Shown here: positions 33,601 to 46,600 of the stretch, one piece after another
Position numbering within the stretch: position 1 is the stretch's first letter
How the letters are laid out: every line of letters starts with the position of its first letter
Origin: Adenanthera pavonina
Taxonomy: Eukaryota; Streptophyta; Magnoliopsida; Fabales; Fabaceae
Assembly (NCBI GenBank): GCA_026686845.1
Contig: JAIVEN010000014.1
Coordinates: 10,712,001-10,776,000 of the forward strand
Direction: 5' to 3'
DNA length: 64,000 nt
The notes under the pieces: generated by a model
Told to the model about the DNA's origin: nothing
Seen by the model: only the letters and a program-made list of their open reading frames with translations
Database searches by the model: none
Made by a program: the position numbers and the translations under genes

Positions 33601-36600
33601 GTATATGCGAGGCCTACTTTAAGAAGTATCCAGCAAAAATCAGGTGAGGTTTATCTTGTGCTTGAGTGTGTTTTTGCATTCAGTTTCATCCTGTTTATCA
33701 TTTCCATTAATTTTGTGTGAGATTAGAGTGAATTCTTTTGGAACTCAGTGTAAACAACGCTGGCCAAGCATGATAAAGATGAGGAGGTTTCTGTATATTT
33801 TGTATCAGTTAAACCTGGTTAAAAGATAAATAATTATGTTTATGTGGAATTGTTTGAATTGAAATAGGAGTAAGAAGAAAGAAAGAAAAAGACTAAGCAG
33901 GTCACTGGATTTCTTAGAGTTTGTTTTGATAGATCAACATGATATATGGACACTGCTACTTTGTGGTTTTCTGGTAATTTCATGTATTTGAGTTGACATA
34001 AAATGTTGTTGAATGTTCTTGTTTTGATGTGTGTATATTTACTATGGGTTCTATAAGAAGCAGCCCTCTGATTTGATTATTAAGTTCTTTCTTTTTTTTT
34101 TTTTTACCAACGAATCATTAAGGTCAGTATGTAAATAATTACTGGTAACCATTTCTTAATGTTTTAGACATGGTGGATTCATTTATATGGACATGTGATA
34201 TTACTAAGTGTTGTTTGCAAACTGTTTCTCATATGATTTGGAAGACATTAGTGTGTGTGTATCTGTGTGTGGTCATTTGAATTCTTGTGGCCTGTCTCTC
34301 AATGAGGTATATGTATTTATCCTTTATTTTATTTTATTATTATTTTTTAATTATTCAGGTTCTTGCGTGTGGATACATTATCTCTTCTACTCTCCATGGC
34401 TAATGTCTCTTCCAATTCAGACATTCTTGTGGTTGATATGGTTGGTGGTCTTCTTACTGGTGCTGTGGCAGAACGTTTAGGAGGTGTCCTATGCATTTTA
34501 AATATGCTGACATTTTGATTTTTTTTTTAATTTCTTTCTCATATTGTTTTTAATTAAATGCCAAAATACATTAAACATGATAATAAGATGGAAATAGACC
34601 CATGACTGCTAATTTATTCTGTTTCTGTTTGAGTGCTGAACTTAATGTTAGTAGCTATAACATGCATTATACTAAAAATGGTGGAATAAAAATTGATTTA
34701 CAGGTGCAGGTTTTGTGTGCAACTCATATTTAGGACCAGCACCATATTCCATGGATATTGTGAGGATATTTAACTTTAGCGATGAAATTTGCAAGAGGTA
34801 CTTGACCTGATTATTTTATTTTAATTTATCAAAAATCTTTCATAACCTTTCCTGGAACAAGTTACTGATTGGGAACAATGAAAGAGAAATTATTTAATAT
34901 TTTTAAGCCTATAATTTCTCACTAGTGTACATATTGTTTTTTCTTAAATACTAGCCTACATATTGTTTATAGTATATAATTGCAGCTAGAAATGCCCCTG
35001 CGTGATGTATGGGATGTTCTTGAAAATCAAAGTTTTGGATAATAAAAAATTTAAATAAAAAAGGTCAAACGTGCAGCTCAAAGTTACTGGAAACTGCATT
35101 ATTCATGGCTCCTTATGAACAGTGCAGCTTCCAGTAGCTTATATATATATATATTGATTAGCTTTTTTCTTTGAAATTAGCAGTTTTGGATAAATATATT
35201 TCCCTTTTTAATTTATGAAACTTCAGTCATTCAGATGGGAATAAACAAAAAGGCTTAAGTAAACGCATTTGTCAATGTAACCTGGTTATTCTCCATATGT
35301 TTCTTTCATAGAATTACAGATATTGAATCTAAATGACTGGTTTGCAGCCGCATTAGGTGATTAGTTTGCATGTGCATTTCCAAGCTTTTTGCCCTTTCCA
35401 CTTCCATGATCGTTATTTTCTTTTCCTTGGCCCAGAATTGTTCGGTCTGCCATTTCTGACTTGCTGTCACGAAAAGAATCACCTGAACAAATTCTACAGC
35501 GAGATGATGTTTGTAACATTGAAAGCCAGTCAAATGTAAGTAGCCTTCTTGAATCTCTTGATTAGTTCCAGCCAACTGTTTGGTGACTTTATCAGACAAT
35601 CTTATCCGTGCACTCTGCAGAATCAAACGTGCACATCAGTCAGTGTGGATGAAGTCTCTGGTTCGTCAGGAAATGAAATTTCTGATCTGGGTGCTGAGAA
35701 TGTTGAGAATACCATCATTCCTGCTGTAAGAGTGTGCAAATCTACAAAAGCTGGAGAAAAGGCCCAACAAGAAACCATTAACTTGTGGAAAGAAAATGGT
35801 TTTTCGAGGTAGCTAAAATTGTTAATTATTTTGCTCTCTATTTAAGGAATCCTTTGAGTTAATTTAATTTTTCTACTTCTCTGAACAGTCTAATTATTGC
35901 CGCGCCAGATTTGGATACCTGGACATTGGTCAGGGATCTCTTGCCCCTCTTATCAAATTCGGCTCCCTTTGCTATTTATCATCAGTATCTTCAGGTAATT
36001 TTGTCTAGTATTCAAACTTGATGACATTTATTCATTAATGTTGGCCACATAAAAAAAATACTGGGTGCTCTGGCTGACTCTGCTTATATTCTTAAGAAGT
36101 CGTCATTGATTAGTATATGATGATAAATATTTATCTATCCTGTGTCCACATATATTTGAAATCTTCATACATGCAAGGGGAGTGCATTTTAAACTATTGC
36201 ACTGCTAATACAAGTGCTAAACAGATTATCAATGCGCTTACCCTTCTTTCTAATAGAAGGTTTTCTTGTTTGTTCACTGTTTAAATTACAGCCTCTTGCT
36301 ACATGCATGCACAATCTACAGCTTGGGAAAATGGCCATTGGATTGCAAATATCGGAGCCTTGGTTACGTGAATACCAGGTTAAAGTTATTTGCTTTTGTA
36401 TTGTGAAAGCACACAGGTTTCATGAAGTGTCGGGTCGTCTCTCTTTTTTTTTTTGGGGGGGGGGGGGGTGGGAGCGCTCATGAAGTTCATTAATTACAAA
36501 AGCATAAGCAGAATACTTTAAGAATAGGACTTCCTTCGGCCTTGCTTCATTTGTTGCTTGACTTTTATCATATAGTAAGATAATTGGCTTCATAATCATG

Positions 36601-36895
36601 AAATTCCACGTGTGCTTGGGGTTGACTGGTTGTATGTACGTGATAGGGACATAACGATGAATCAGCTGCAGAGGTCATGATTCTAAGATAACTATGCTTA
36701 TTCATAAAGTAGTATTGTTAGCTCTGATGCAATAATTGGTGGTCTAACTATGGAAAACGACGCAGTATGCTTCATTTCGTCTGACAATTTTTCTTGATAA
36801 TTGTGCAGGTTCTTCCATCAAGAACTCACCCGTGCATGCAAATGAGCGCATTTGGTGGATATGTTCTTAGCGGGATTAAGATATGCAGCAGCTAA
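30644..36895 (+). CDS. TRM6: tRNA (adenine-58-N1)-methyltransferase non-catalytic subunit TRM6
   Basis: Thirteen exons: 30644-30768, 30856-30983, 32447-32567, 33202-33283, 33352-33422, 33602-33643, 34359-34483, 34704-34797, 35436-35535, 35621-35808, 35889-35994, 36292-36378 and 36809-36895. All introns are GT-AG and the coding length of 1356 nt gives 451 residues. The protein matches the Gcd10/Trm6 family: GCSVLLDINDGDRLVFARL near the start, KIGNKNCSLQPLIGCSYGSLF, a KKYAPKVLLRRP run, the Rossmann-like segment VVDMVGGLLTGAVAERLGG, and the C-terminal MSAFGGYVLSGIKIC. Trm6 pairs with the catalytic Trm61 in the nucleus to make m1A58 in tRNAs, including initiator tRNA; Trm6 helps bind the tRNA and lacks its own methyl-donor site. 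ATG at 30644 is chosen because the family likeness begins about 15 residues later. Confidence in the outline is high; exact ends of small exons are by eye. Confidence 0.95.
30988..31021 (+). repeat. (CTT)n microsatellite in TRM6 intron 2
   Basis: About ten CTT/TTC units just after the exon 2 donor. It adds to the pyrimidine content near the donor. Confidence 0.85.
32940..33013 (+). mobile_element. RTE-type LINE tail in TRM6 intron 3
   Basis: 'gattcatgtagccgacccc', 'acatagtgggataagact' and a (TTG)n run make up the typical 3' end of plant RTE LINEs, here in plus orientation. It is one of three such tails in the window. The left limit is not certain. Confidence 0.8.
36446..36471 (+). repeat. 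T-run followed by G-run in TRM6 intron 12
   Basis: About ten T followed by a long G run (about 13, then TGGG). It could fold as a G-quadruplex in DNA or RNA, or reflect an assembly or polymerase artefact. Confidence 0.7.
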
Positions 36896-38216
36896 TTCCG
36901 GCCCACGGGAACATAATTTGTCTTTGTTTGTTGGCCAGCCAAAGCCTCCATGCGTTACGTATACCAGTTCTTCATTCCATTTTTTCTCAAAAGCCTGTAT
37001 CCCTTCAACTGTCGTATAATTTTTAATTCTAGCCCAAATCTCATGTTTGTACTTTCGTAGCTTTGTATTTTATAATGGTTTTAACTCTAAATTTGAATGA
37101 TAATTATGCTGCATCAATATCAATTTGAAGAAAATTTTTATATATTTATCAAAATTTTCAATAAAAAAATGTTGGATATGATACAAATTTTATAGTATGT
37201 CCTAAGTTTTTTTTAAATAACATTGTTATTTTCAAATAAAAAATTTTGCGTAATTCTAATCGGATTATTTTTTTATTTGTTTGGAAAAATTGAATCTGTC
37301 AATTATAAGTGTTTGTTGAATGGCACCTGAGAATTCAAAGTTGGATCCTCAAACAGAATGTAGCTTCATCGTAATTTGATTAATAATCTGGGTATGTACC
37401 TTTACTTTATGAATTATTTTCGAAAATGACAAGGGGCAAGGGATTTTTCTTATTTTTGGACTGAAAAATGGCAAGGGATTAGCCTCAGAATAGGAACAAT
37501 TTTTTCTCTTCAAACGTAAGCCCTAAATGATTAATGCAATGTTTGAAAAAGAATTGTAAAGTGATTGCGGAAAAAATGTAGTTTTTTTTAACTTTATTAA
37601 GTATTTTTAATTATCTAGCTTTGAAAATAAAATACAAAGTTTCTATTTTTAAAGACTCTTAATTTACTTAAGGGCTCTGGTTTTTTCTCGGAGAATACTA
37701 TGGTTTTTTAATTGGAAATTTTGTAATAAAAATGTTAGTTTTATTTGTTTTATTGAAATGATGAGTTATACCTAATTTAATTTTATGTAAATATTTTTAT
37801 TAAAGTAAATTAATGGTTGAAGGTGTTAAAGGAGAGAAAATTTTTGTTATATTTTCAAATTTAAAAAATTAAAAAAAAATTAAAATAAAATATCATATTA
37901 GAACTTATAGTGTTAAATTAAGTAACTCGAAAAATATTTTTGTTAATCTCATAAAAAAAATTTTTGTTAATCGTTTTTTATTTGAAAAATTTATGAAGAT
38001 TTTCAAAAAGTCCTGAAAGCCCACAAAGAAATCGAAAAGAAAGCCCAATTATTGATTGAAACAGAAGCCCAAGGCCACTAGTGAGAGAGGGAGCGAGAGG
38101 GAGCGGCAGCGAAAAACAAAAGGCGGGTGGCGTGCGTATTCGAACTAACAGCTTCCCATTGCTAATTGAACCCTTCAGTGTTTAATCTTCCACACTCCAT
38201 TCTCTCTTCAACCCAT
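36896..38216 (+). promoter_or_regulatory. TRM6 3' end and E2F upstream region
   Basis: 36896-37100 is the likely TRM6 3' UTR. 37100-38000 is AT-rich with nothing recognised. Next to E2F, three AGCCCA words (near 38019, 38043 and 38066) match site II (TGGGCT read on the minus strand). 'aaaggcgggtgg' at 38119 is close to, but not, the E2F consensus. Site II clusters are typical of promoters active in dividing cells. Confidence 0.5.
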
Positions 38217-41200
38217 ATGTCGACTTCCGGTCAGGATCAAAGCCGTTGCCATCACCTTTCTCAATTTCAATTCCATCTTCTGCACTCCCATTCTCGGTCT
38301 CATCATGATCGTCCTTTCACTCCTCAACCTTTTTCCCTTCCATCTTCCAACCAAATCGCTCCTGACGATGCCCATTCTGCTTTCGCAAAGCTTACCGTGA
38401 GTTCACTCTTTTTGCTTCTCTTTTAAGAAAATGTCACTACCTACAGTCCTATTCTTATTTATGTTTATTTTTTCTTCTCTTCTTCCTTGTTTTACTATTG
38501 AAACGCCTTCAGCTCATTCTCATTAGTTTCCTGATCTACCCGCTTTGGAATTTGACTTTTTATTGTTGTTCTGTAGATTTTTCTATGTTTAACTCTGTGT
38601 ATTGTTATCGGATAAAACATCTGGATCACTGTTTGCCCCTGGCATTTAGTGTTTGTTTAGAAGCAATATATACTTTAAAAGCGGTTTAAGCTTTGAGGCG
38701 TCTGGATTTTAGTTTTGCACTTTTTGTGTTCGGTTGTCCACCTGTGCTCCCTATATTTATTGGCTTACATGTCATAAGATTTTCTGATCGGTACATCTGA
38801 TCAAATGCAATATGCTCCAGTTATTTATTGAAAGATTCTTGAAATTGCTAAGGAGTTTCTTAAGGCTTATCGTTATGCATGCGCGATTGACTGGCTCTGT
38901 ATCCTATGACTTCCAGTTAAATATTTATGCTGAAGTCAACTTTCAGTATTTGAGTAGTGTTTGAATGTCAAGGATAAATAAGGAGAAAAAGTATCCAGCA
39001 AATACACATCCTTAAACCTTCGAATTTTCAATGTGCACATCCTTCTTTTATCTCTTAAATATGTATTACTCAATCTTACATGCAGTTGAATCAAAGATGT
39101 GAAATTGATAAGTCCAGGCCTCAGATGAGTAATATTGAAGTAGCTCCAAATCTGAGCAAAGTGGTTAGTCTTTCTCCCCTTCAAAGTGAGCCTGCCATAA
39201 GTGGAAAACATCATGGTAAATCAAAAGTTTCAAGAAATGCGAAATCAGGGAATCAAAGATCAAATTCTGGTAACCTTGTAGACCGTTATTCTATCATGCT
39301 TATGTCCATGTACCATTGTGTTTTAATTTTACGCTGGGTGGATTTTTATTTCAGAGTCTTTTAATTCAACTCCAGTTAACAATTGCCGTTATGATAGTTC
39401 CTTAGGTATGTCTATTCTCAAGAAATATTTCCCCCTCTTGATTCACTATATGCATGCCCCAGCAGTGATTTACTCCTTTGTGCACTTTTGTGAACATCGG
39501 TATCATTTGTTGTTCACAGGACTGTTAACCAAGAAATTTGTCGGTTTAATTCAAGAGGCGAGGGATGGTACCCTAGATTTAAATAAAACCGCTGAGATCT
39601 TGGAGGTATAGAAAATGTCTTTATATTTTACCTGACAAACTTATGATATATTTATTTATGTTTTAAGAGGCTCATGTAGTCATTACATGTTATAAGCATT
39701 TTGTGAATCTTGATTTAAAAAAAAAAAAGAAGTTCTGCTGACATTATTTAAATCTACCTACTAACGCTTTAGCTTAAATTGCATATTCAAATCCACTTTC
39801 TGGGAAGTCTTGGCTTTTTTTTTTTATTTCTTTTTGTCTTCTAATCTGAATCCCATTAATTTTGGCAGGTTCAGAAAAGGAGAATTTATGATATTACAAA
39901 TGTTCTTGAAGGAATAGGATTGATAGGAAAAACTTCAAAGAACCATATACGGTGGAAGTAATCATCTCATATTTTGTTTTGTACTTTTCAACTTCTTATC
40001 ACATGGTGGTGACTGGTGACGATATAAGCCTTATGAACAGGGGATATGATCGACTGGGGCCAGGCGAACTGGATGATCAAGTTACTAGATTTAAGGTTTT
40101 TGGATCTTTTTTACTTGCCATTCAGTTCAGATTGATCGTGCAATCGTTGATTTTACACAGCTGTGTGTGATTTTTTTGGGTTCTGAGTATCTCTGCTTAA
40201 ATGCTTTTGAATAATCCTTTGTTATGATCGATCAGATTTGTGAAACCTATTCAGTTTCTGTTAAAGACATTTCCTACTAGAATCTTGGATATCCTTTCTG
40301 GCATCACATTGTTAGCATAAAAATTGGAAGCACTTTAGAATCTCTAGGAATCAAGGTAGTTAATGGCAAAAGCCACCCTTAAAATGCTAGATCTATATAA
40401 CGCCTTGCACAATAAGGCGTTAGAAAAGCACACGCATGAGTGATACAAGGTGCACTTAAAAAAATAGACACATGTAAATTTGGAAAAAAATATGACATAT
40501 CAGTAATCTTTTAAAATAACTACTTTTTTCCTATTCTCTCAAATTTCTAAGGTTGGATCTGCGATTCCTATTTTATCCTATTATTATTTTATATTCTTGG
40601 GCTGGATTTGTAAGTTGATCCTTTTCATGTTGTTTGCATACACACAGGCATGTAAGACCCACATTTGGAATGACAGAAGAAGTGCCAAAGGCGCTTGCCT
40701 TATTGAAGGCAGCACCTTTCATGTTGTGAGAGGTGCTGACCATGAATATAAGGCAGTGAGGTTAGCGCCTTTGGCATCACTACTGAGAATAGAGGATATC
40801 CATGTCCAAAATATCTGATGCTATGCACATATATAATAAGGCTGTTGGGAACAAAACAATTAATCACTGTTTTCAAGCTGCTGAGGACACCTTGAGCTAC
40901 TTATACATTTTCTTGAACCCAGAAACTATTTTCTTGTATTGGCATCTAAGATTCCCACTTCTTTGCACGGTTATCTATTCATGTTAGGTGATAACCTTAA
41001 GCCTTACGTGTTGCCGCATAGCTTATTTGATTCTTACATGATGCAGCATATCATGATATCCTTCCTAGTCTTGGTCGCTTATTGAGGCAGCAATTTAATG
41101 CCACGACATAGTTATTTTAGAAATTTGGTGCAATTAAAATACGGATTTAGATATAAGCTGCAGACTACAGCCCAGTACAAAATGTTGCTGTTTTTTTAGC

Positions 41201-42752
41201 ATAGATCATTTACCCGCACAATTGGGTAGGAAAAACCATAGCGAATGTCCATTTGAGGGTTGGACCATTGGAATTGGTCATGGCATCTGTAGCAATGGAA
41301 GACGAATGTTGCTTAGGGGCTTAGCTCCGTCTTGTAACGAATTAATATACTGCTTAGTGCTGATGATTTGGTCCAGTTCTCTGACAATCATTTGGTTCAT
41401 TACAGTCTGAAGTTGAAAGTCTATATTCTGAGGAATGCCGACTTGATGATATTATAAGGTATACGAATATTTTATTGATAAATTTCCTGATGGCTGGCCT
41501 TTTTAATATTTTAATAACTAATTTGTTTATTCCTCAGGAAAAAGCAAGAGCTCCTAAGAACTTTGGAGGAAAAAGAAGACTATCGAAAGTATGAACTTTT
41601 GACAAGTTTTTTATAATTGAGATGGTTTCCTCATCTGGTAATGAGCTTTGTTGATCTGCAGGTGCCTTTTTCTGACTGAGGAAGATATTCTTAGCCTTCC
41701 ATGCTTCCAGGTCGATTTTCTGTTGTTCTTGAGTCTTTTTTTTTTAAATTATAGTTTATCCATTCATTAACTTACAATTTGTTTCTCACTATTTTCCCAG
41801 GATCAAACACTCATTGCAATCAAGGCGCCACAAGCTAGTTTCATTGAAATTCCCGATCCTGATGAGGTGGGTAGTAATGATGGACGCTTTAATCTTTTTT
41901 GGTGTAAGAGTGTGTAATTGGCTTGACTCAATGAGCAGGATAACGATTTCGGGCAAAGGCAGTATAAAATGATTGTTAGAAGCACCACTGGACCGATAGA
42001 TTTGTACCTCTTGAGGTAATTTTCTTCTGTAACTTTCAGCCTAGGGATGCTTCTCTTTATATGTTTCGTTCGTGTATGTTATTAAGATTTTTTTTTTGTT
42101 GATGTTTTTTACTGGCTGATTTTTTTTTTATTCTTGAAGCAAGCACAACACCAATTATGAGGATGTTAGTGTAAAGCAAGCTACATTATCAGATCCTTCA
42201 TGGAACGGAGGCCAATGTGGATTGAAGAGTGCGGGATTACGTTTAGAAAGCCAAGATGCTCAGAAAAATCCTTCTCAAAGTCTTAGTTCCCTGGACTCGG
42301 AGCCACCTGGCATTCAGAAAATTACTCCTATGGATTTTGATGTTTGTATCATTTATAGTTTTGAATGATTAATTAGCAAATAAGTGTAGGAAATTCTTGC
42401 TGATCATTGTGAGATTCTCTTGCAGATCGAAAATGACTATTGGTTCCAATCAGATCATGGAGTGACCCTAACGGCTTTGTGGGGTAAGCAATAACTTTTA
42501 GCGAGTCTTCATTATGTGATTTTTTTAATTAATTAAAAAAAATAAAAACTTAATTATATTATGGTCCCCCCACCCCGTCCTCTTTTTAAGGATGCAAGTT
42601 GAGTAATGTTAAAACTCGTGGCTATAACTGCATATTTTTCCCCTACAGCAAATGAGGAGTTGGTTCATGCAGATGAGGTCCTTCAAGTCGATTATTCGAA
42701 TGGGGGTGTGGCATTCACTCACACGAGCATCCCAGACAGATGTGGTTTATAA
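38217..42752 (+). CDS. E2F: E2F transcription factor (plant typical E2F)
   Basis: Fourteen exons: 38217-38396, 39086-39269, 39355-39405, 39520-39605, 39869-39957, 40041-40095, 41406-41458, 41538-41588, 41662-41710, 41801-41866, 41939-42015, 42140-42341, 42426-42483 and 42649-42752. All are GT-AG and total 1305 nt, so 434 residues. The winged-helix DNA-binding domain is at about 139-200 (GLLTKKFVGLIQEA, then RRIYDITNVLEGIGLI at 171-186). A heptad-rich dimerisation region for DP partners follows (about 213-245), then the marked box to about 320. The C-terminal end has DYWFQSDHGVTLTALW (about 385-400), in the place of the retinoblastoma-related binding region. It binds TTTSSCGC sites with DP proteins to control S-phase genes. 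It has one DNA-binding domain, so it is not a DEL/E2FD-F type. The short N-terminus may point to E2FC, but this is a guess. Confidence 0.95.
40680..40785. repeat. Fold-back repeat in E2F intron 6
   Basis: Arms 'gtgccaaaggcgcttgcctta' (about 40682) and 'gcgcctttggcatcac' with 'ataaggcagtgagg' before it (about 40747-40782) are inverted copies around a 35-40-bp loop. It could be a small MITE or a hairpin in the pre-mRNA. Confidence 0.7.
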
Positions 42753-43679
42753 TACGTAAATGAGACACAGGCTGTTAGGTAGTGCAGATGATAAAGGGCA
42801 TTGGCAATGTAGTAGATCAAGATAAGCCAATAGATAGAGGAAGTCACAAAAATGTAAATTAAAGCATTTTTATGACAGCTCAGATTGGGGCTTCTAGTGC
42901 AGTGAATGAGATGAGCAAGAGTTGGTTGCAGATTTCTGCCATAGTTGTAATCAACAGTAATTTCCACAGCAACGGAACCCCAGCGTGGGCTGCAGGGTCG
43001 TGGAACTTCTTAGTTTCTAATAAAATATCTAACTACATTTAAACTTTAGGTTCTCTTCCTTCTTTTTTTTTTTAATTTGTTAAGTTCAAAGAAAAATAAA
43101 CACATAATATATGAGATCTGTTTAGTTGATAAGTCTAATTTGAATATAGAATTTACTTTGAATAATGAATCTTACGAAAAAGAAGAAGATAGGATACGAA
43201 TTCTTGCACCGAATCAAGGACAGTCTCATTGTTGATGGCAATTCGGAAGCACATGGACATTATGTAGATTCCAGAAATTCAACAGGAGTATCAAATTACC
43301 GGAAAATTTTTTTGTGCATATTACATTTCAATCATTATCAAGATTCAAGAACTTTTATCGGGCGTTGTGATGAGATTCCAACCAAACAGACGGACGCCAC
43401 ATTTTACAATTTCCACGCTACAAATTTTTATTTTGGTTTTCATATGTTTACTGACCATATTTTTCGTTTGACAAAATGTACTTTTTGTCTTAAAAAATGA
43501 TAATCTCAATTATTTAGGCTTTAAATTTTTGGGAATGCACCACTTCAATTTTTATAAATTTTTAACTAATTATTTTCATTTTGTATTGGTAAAAGCAGAG
43601 TAATGCTCATATTTTATGAATTGAATAAAAAATTTTCAAAAATTAAATTGTGCATTATTCAATAATCTAGTAATTGATA
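42753..43679. other. E2F 3' region and spacer
   Basis: Likely E2F 3' UTR to about 43025. A plus-strand frame at 43165-43500 has no family likeness and is not called. The rest is AT-rich. Confidence 0.5.
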
Positions 43680-46600
43680 TATTTTAAAGGCAAAATTTGG
43701 CTTCAAGACGAAAGACTTATTTTTTGGGTAAAGTCAAGATGAAAAACTTTAAAATTTGTGATCTGAGTAGGATTTTAAGACAAAGAAGGAAGGACCAAGG
43801 TCCCTATTTAAAGCTTAAATTTAAAGATTAATTACTAAAATGCTTTTGGTCAATTACCCAAATGTCCAAAATGCCCCAGGTGATTTCCAGCTTAATCTTA
43901 AAAAATTTTCAATCATCTACCACAATCCAACCTATCTTCCATAATTTCTACCCTTAAGTTAAACTGGAGACCAAACAAATGTCCAAATCATCTTAAGATA
44001 TTACCAACTAATTTTCAGGAATTCCAATCCAGCCTCCCCTATTTCCAACATGTCCTCCAAAATTTCCAATCATAGGATTCACATGGAAAGTAAAATAAGT
44101 GTTTAAATTACCTTAGATGATTTCCAACCAATCCTCCAAGATTTTTTTTTTACCTAATCTTCACAATTTCCAACCTCATAATTAGGATAAAGAACATACA
44201 AGCGATCAAGTCACCTTTAAGTTATCTCCAACTAGTTTATCACCTTAGATGATTTCCAATCTTATCAGAGATTTTCTATCTAATCTTCACAAATTTCAGC
44301 CACATAGTTAAGATGAAGAACATATAACAATCCCAATCATCTTGAATTATATCCCATCAATTTTAAGAAATTTTTAACCTATCCCCCATTATTCCCAATA
44401 CCGGTCACAATTTCCAAACAATCATCCACAATTTTTAATTATTTTCAACTAGTTTTCAGGAATTTCAACTCATTCTTCAATATTTCCAACCATTCGTCCA
44501 CAATTTCCAAACTATTCTCCACAATTTTATGTAAGGTTTAATATAATATAAGTTTTAATGATAACAAATATATAATAATAAGAAACAAATGCATCATATG
44601 TATCTGACATATATAATGTTCCTTAAAGAAGTAAAATGTGCATTAGCATGTATTTAATTATGGTTATAATGTATATATATCATGCTATGCGCAAATATAT
44701 CCACTGTACTTTTATAATGAATAATATTAGTTGGATATATAAACTGGACTAACTACTTAGTCTGTAAGTATAATATATTAAATATAGGATGATCCAAGTA
44801 AGAAGAGTGAGCATTAGAATACAGAAATGGAAATCAATATCATGACTTACTCAAGAGAGAAGAAGAGAAAAAATGCTTCAAGAATTGAATATCAGAAAGG
44901 AGCGTGCCAAGAAGAAAATGACCAAGTGGAAGTGGAACTCAAACATTTAAAGACCTAGTTACTAGGTATATTTTGTTTTCATTTTGGTATTGAGGTGAGA
45001 TTAATCTTTGAAAATTACTTAATCTTATTACCATATGTTTTAAATGAGTTAGATTAAGTAAATCTGATGCTAGCATAAGTTAGATTTGAAAAACTCTAAT
45101 GACAAACGAATTTTGAGAAATTAAACTTCATATACTTTGTCAAAATATGAACTTTGCTAACTGAAATTTGAAGTTTCAGAGATATTACCTCTGACAGATG
45201 AATTTCAAGTGTTGAAATTCGACTTAAGCATAGTTAGTGAAATATGCAAAATTCGTCTGAAGTCATGACAAAGTTCGTCTAATATTTAAGCACTAAAAAT
45301 GTTCAAAAATATTTCCTCCGATAGATAAATTTTAATTTCAGAATTCAAACTTTAGAATAAAACTCAATGATTTATAATCACATTTGATTAACTTAAGAAG
45401 TTTTGGGTATCAAAGTAATATATTCTTACTTTTAAACATAGTAAAATCTGATTTTCAAGAATCTAGAATTTGACCTTTGATTAGTTTTTTTAATATATCT
45501 CTCAAAATATATATGGTTTTGATGTAAAACTTATTTCATATGAAATTAGACTTAATAAGATTTTCAAAGAAGGTTATTTCACTCAAAATAAAGGTCATAT
45601 GAAAAAGTTATGGTCATTTAAAGTTGAGTAGTGAGATATGAATTTTTAGTTTTGACCTCTTATTCTTATTTTAATCATATCTCACAAAATACATTTGTTT
45701 TTGAAGTGAAACTTCTTTCATTTGAAAGTAGACATTGAGAGCTTTCCAACCATAAGTCATTTGCTTAATTTGAAGTTAAAATGAGAGAGTTATAACTTCT
45801 GCAAAATTGTCTACAGTGTAAAATTTGAAGTTACGGAGGTTCCGCTGTGATAGACAAATTTCGGGCCTCCGAAATTCAAATTTTGAAAAGAACCTTTGTG
45901 CAAAGTTGAGCTTGTCACTGACAGATGAATTTTGGTTTCTGAAATTCAAATTTTAGGTCTAACAGATGAATTTTGGCTTTCAAAATTCAAATTTCGAAAC
46001 ACCAGAATGTAAAAATACTTCCAGAAAAGCCGACAGACAAATTTTCATATCTAAAATTGGAACTTTAAGTATAACAAATAAATTTTGGTTTTGAAAATTT
46101 GAATTTTGAAATCTCCAGAATGTGGAATTATTTATGGAACAGCTAACAGATGAATTTTGATATCCAAAATTCGAATTTTGAAAGGAAGAACTTGTGTCAT
46201 ATTGAGTTGCTCACTAACAAACGAATTTTGGGCACCAAAATTTGAACTTTGAATGCACTATAACAATATGGAATAACTGTCCATACTTACCAGAAATACT
46301 TTAAACTTGAAAATTCGTATATTCCAATATAGAAATATTTGTCAAGACGAAAATTCGAATTTCAGATTTGAACAGACGAACTTTGAAGTTCAACGCTAAA
46401 GACTTTAACTTATGGTTTATTTGAAATTTGTCTATTGACATTCAAAATTTGAATTTCAGAATGTCAGAAACATTAAATGTGGTTGGTAAACGGCTAGTTT
46501 TGCAGAGTAACCGTTGGGTAACGTCTCTAACGGTTATATCTTGTATCTAACATCTAGTTACTCCATAAAACTATAAATAGAACATCATTTGAACTTATGA

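Noticed and set aside
43165..43500. 111-codon frame after E2F
   Set aside because: No family likeness, Phe/Lys/Asn-rich as expected from AT-rich DNA, and no splice or promoter context.
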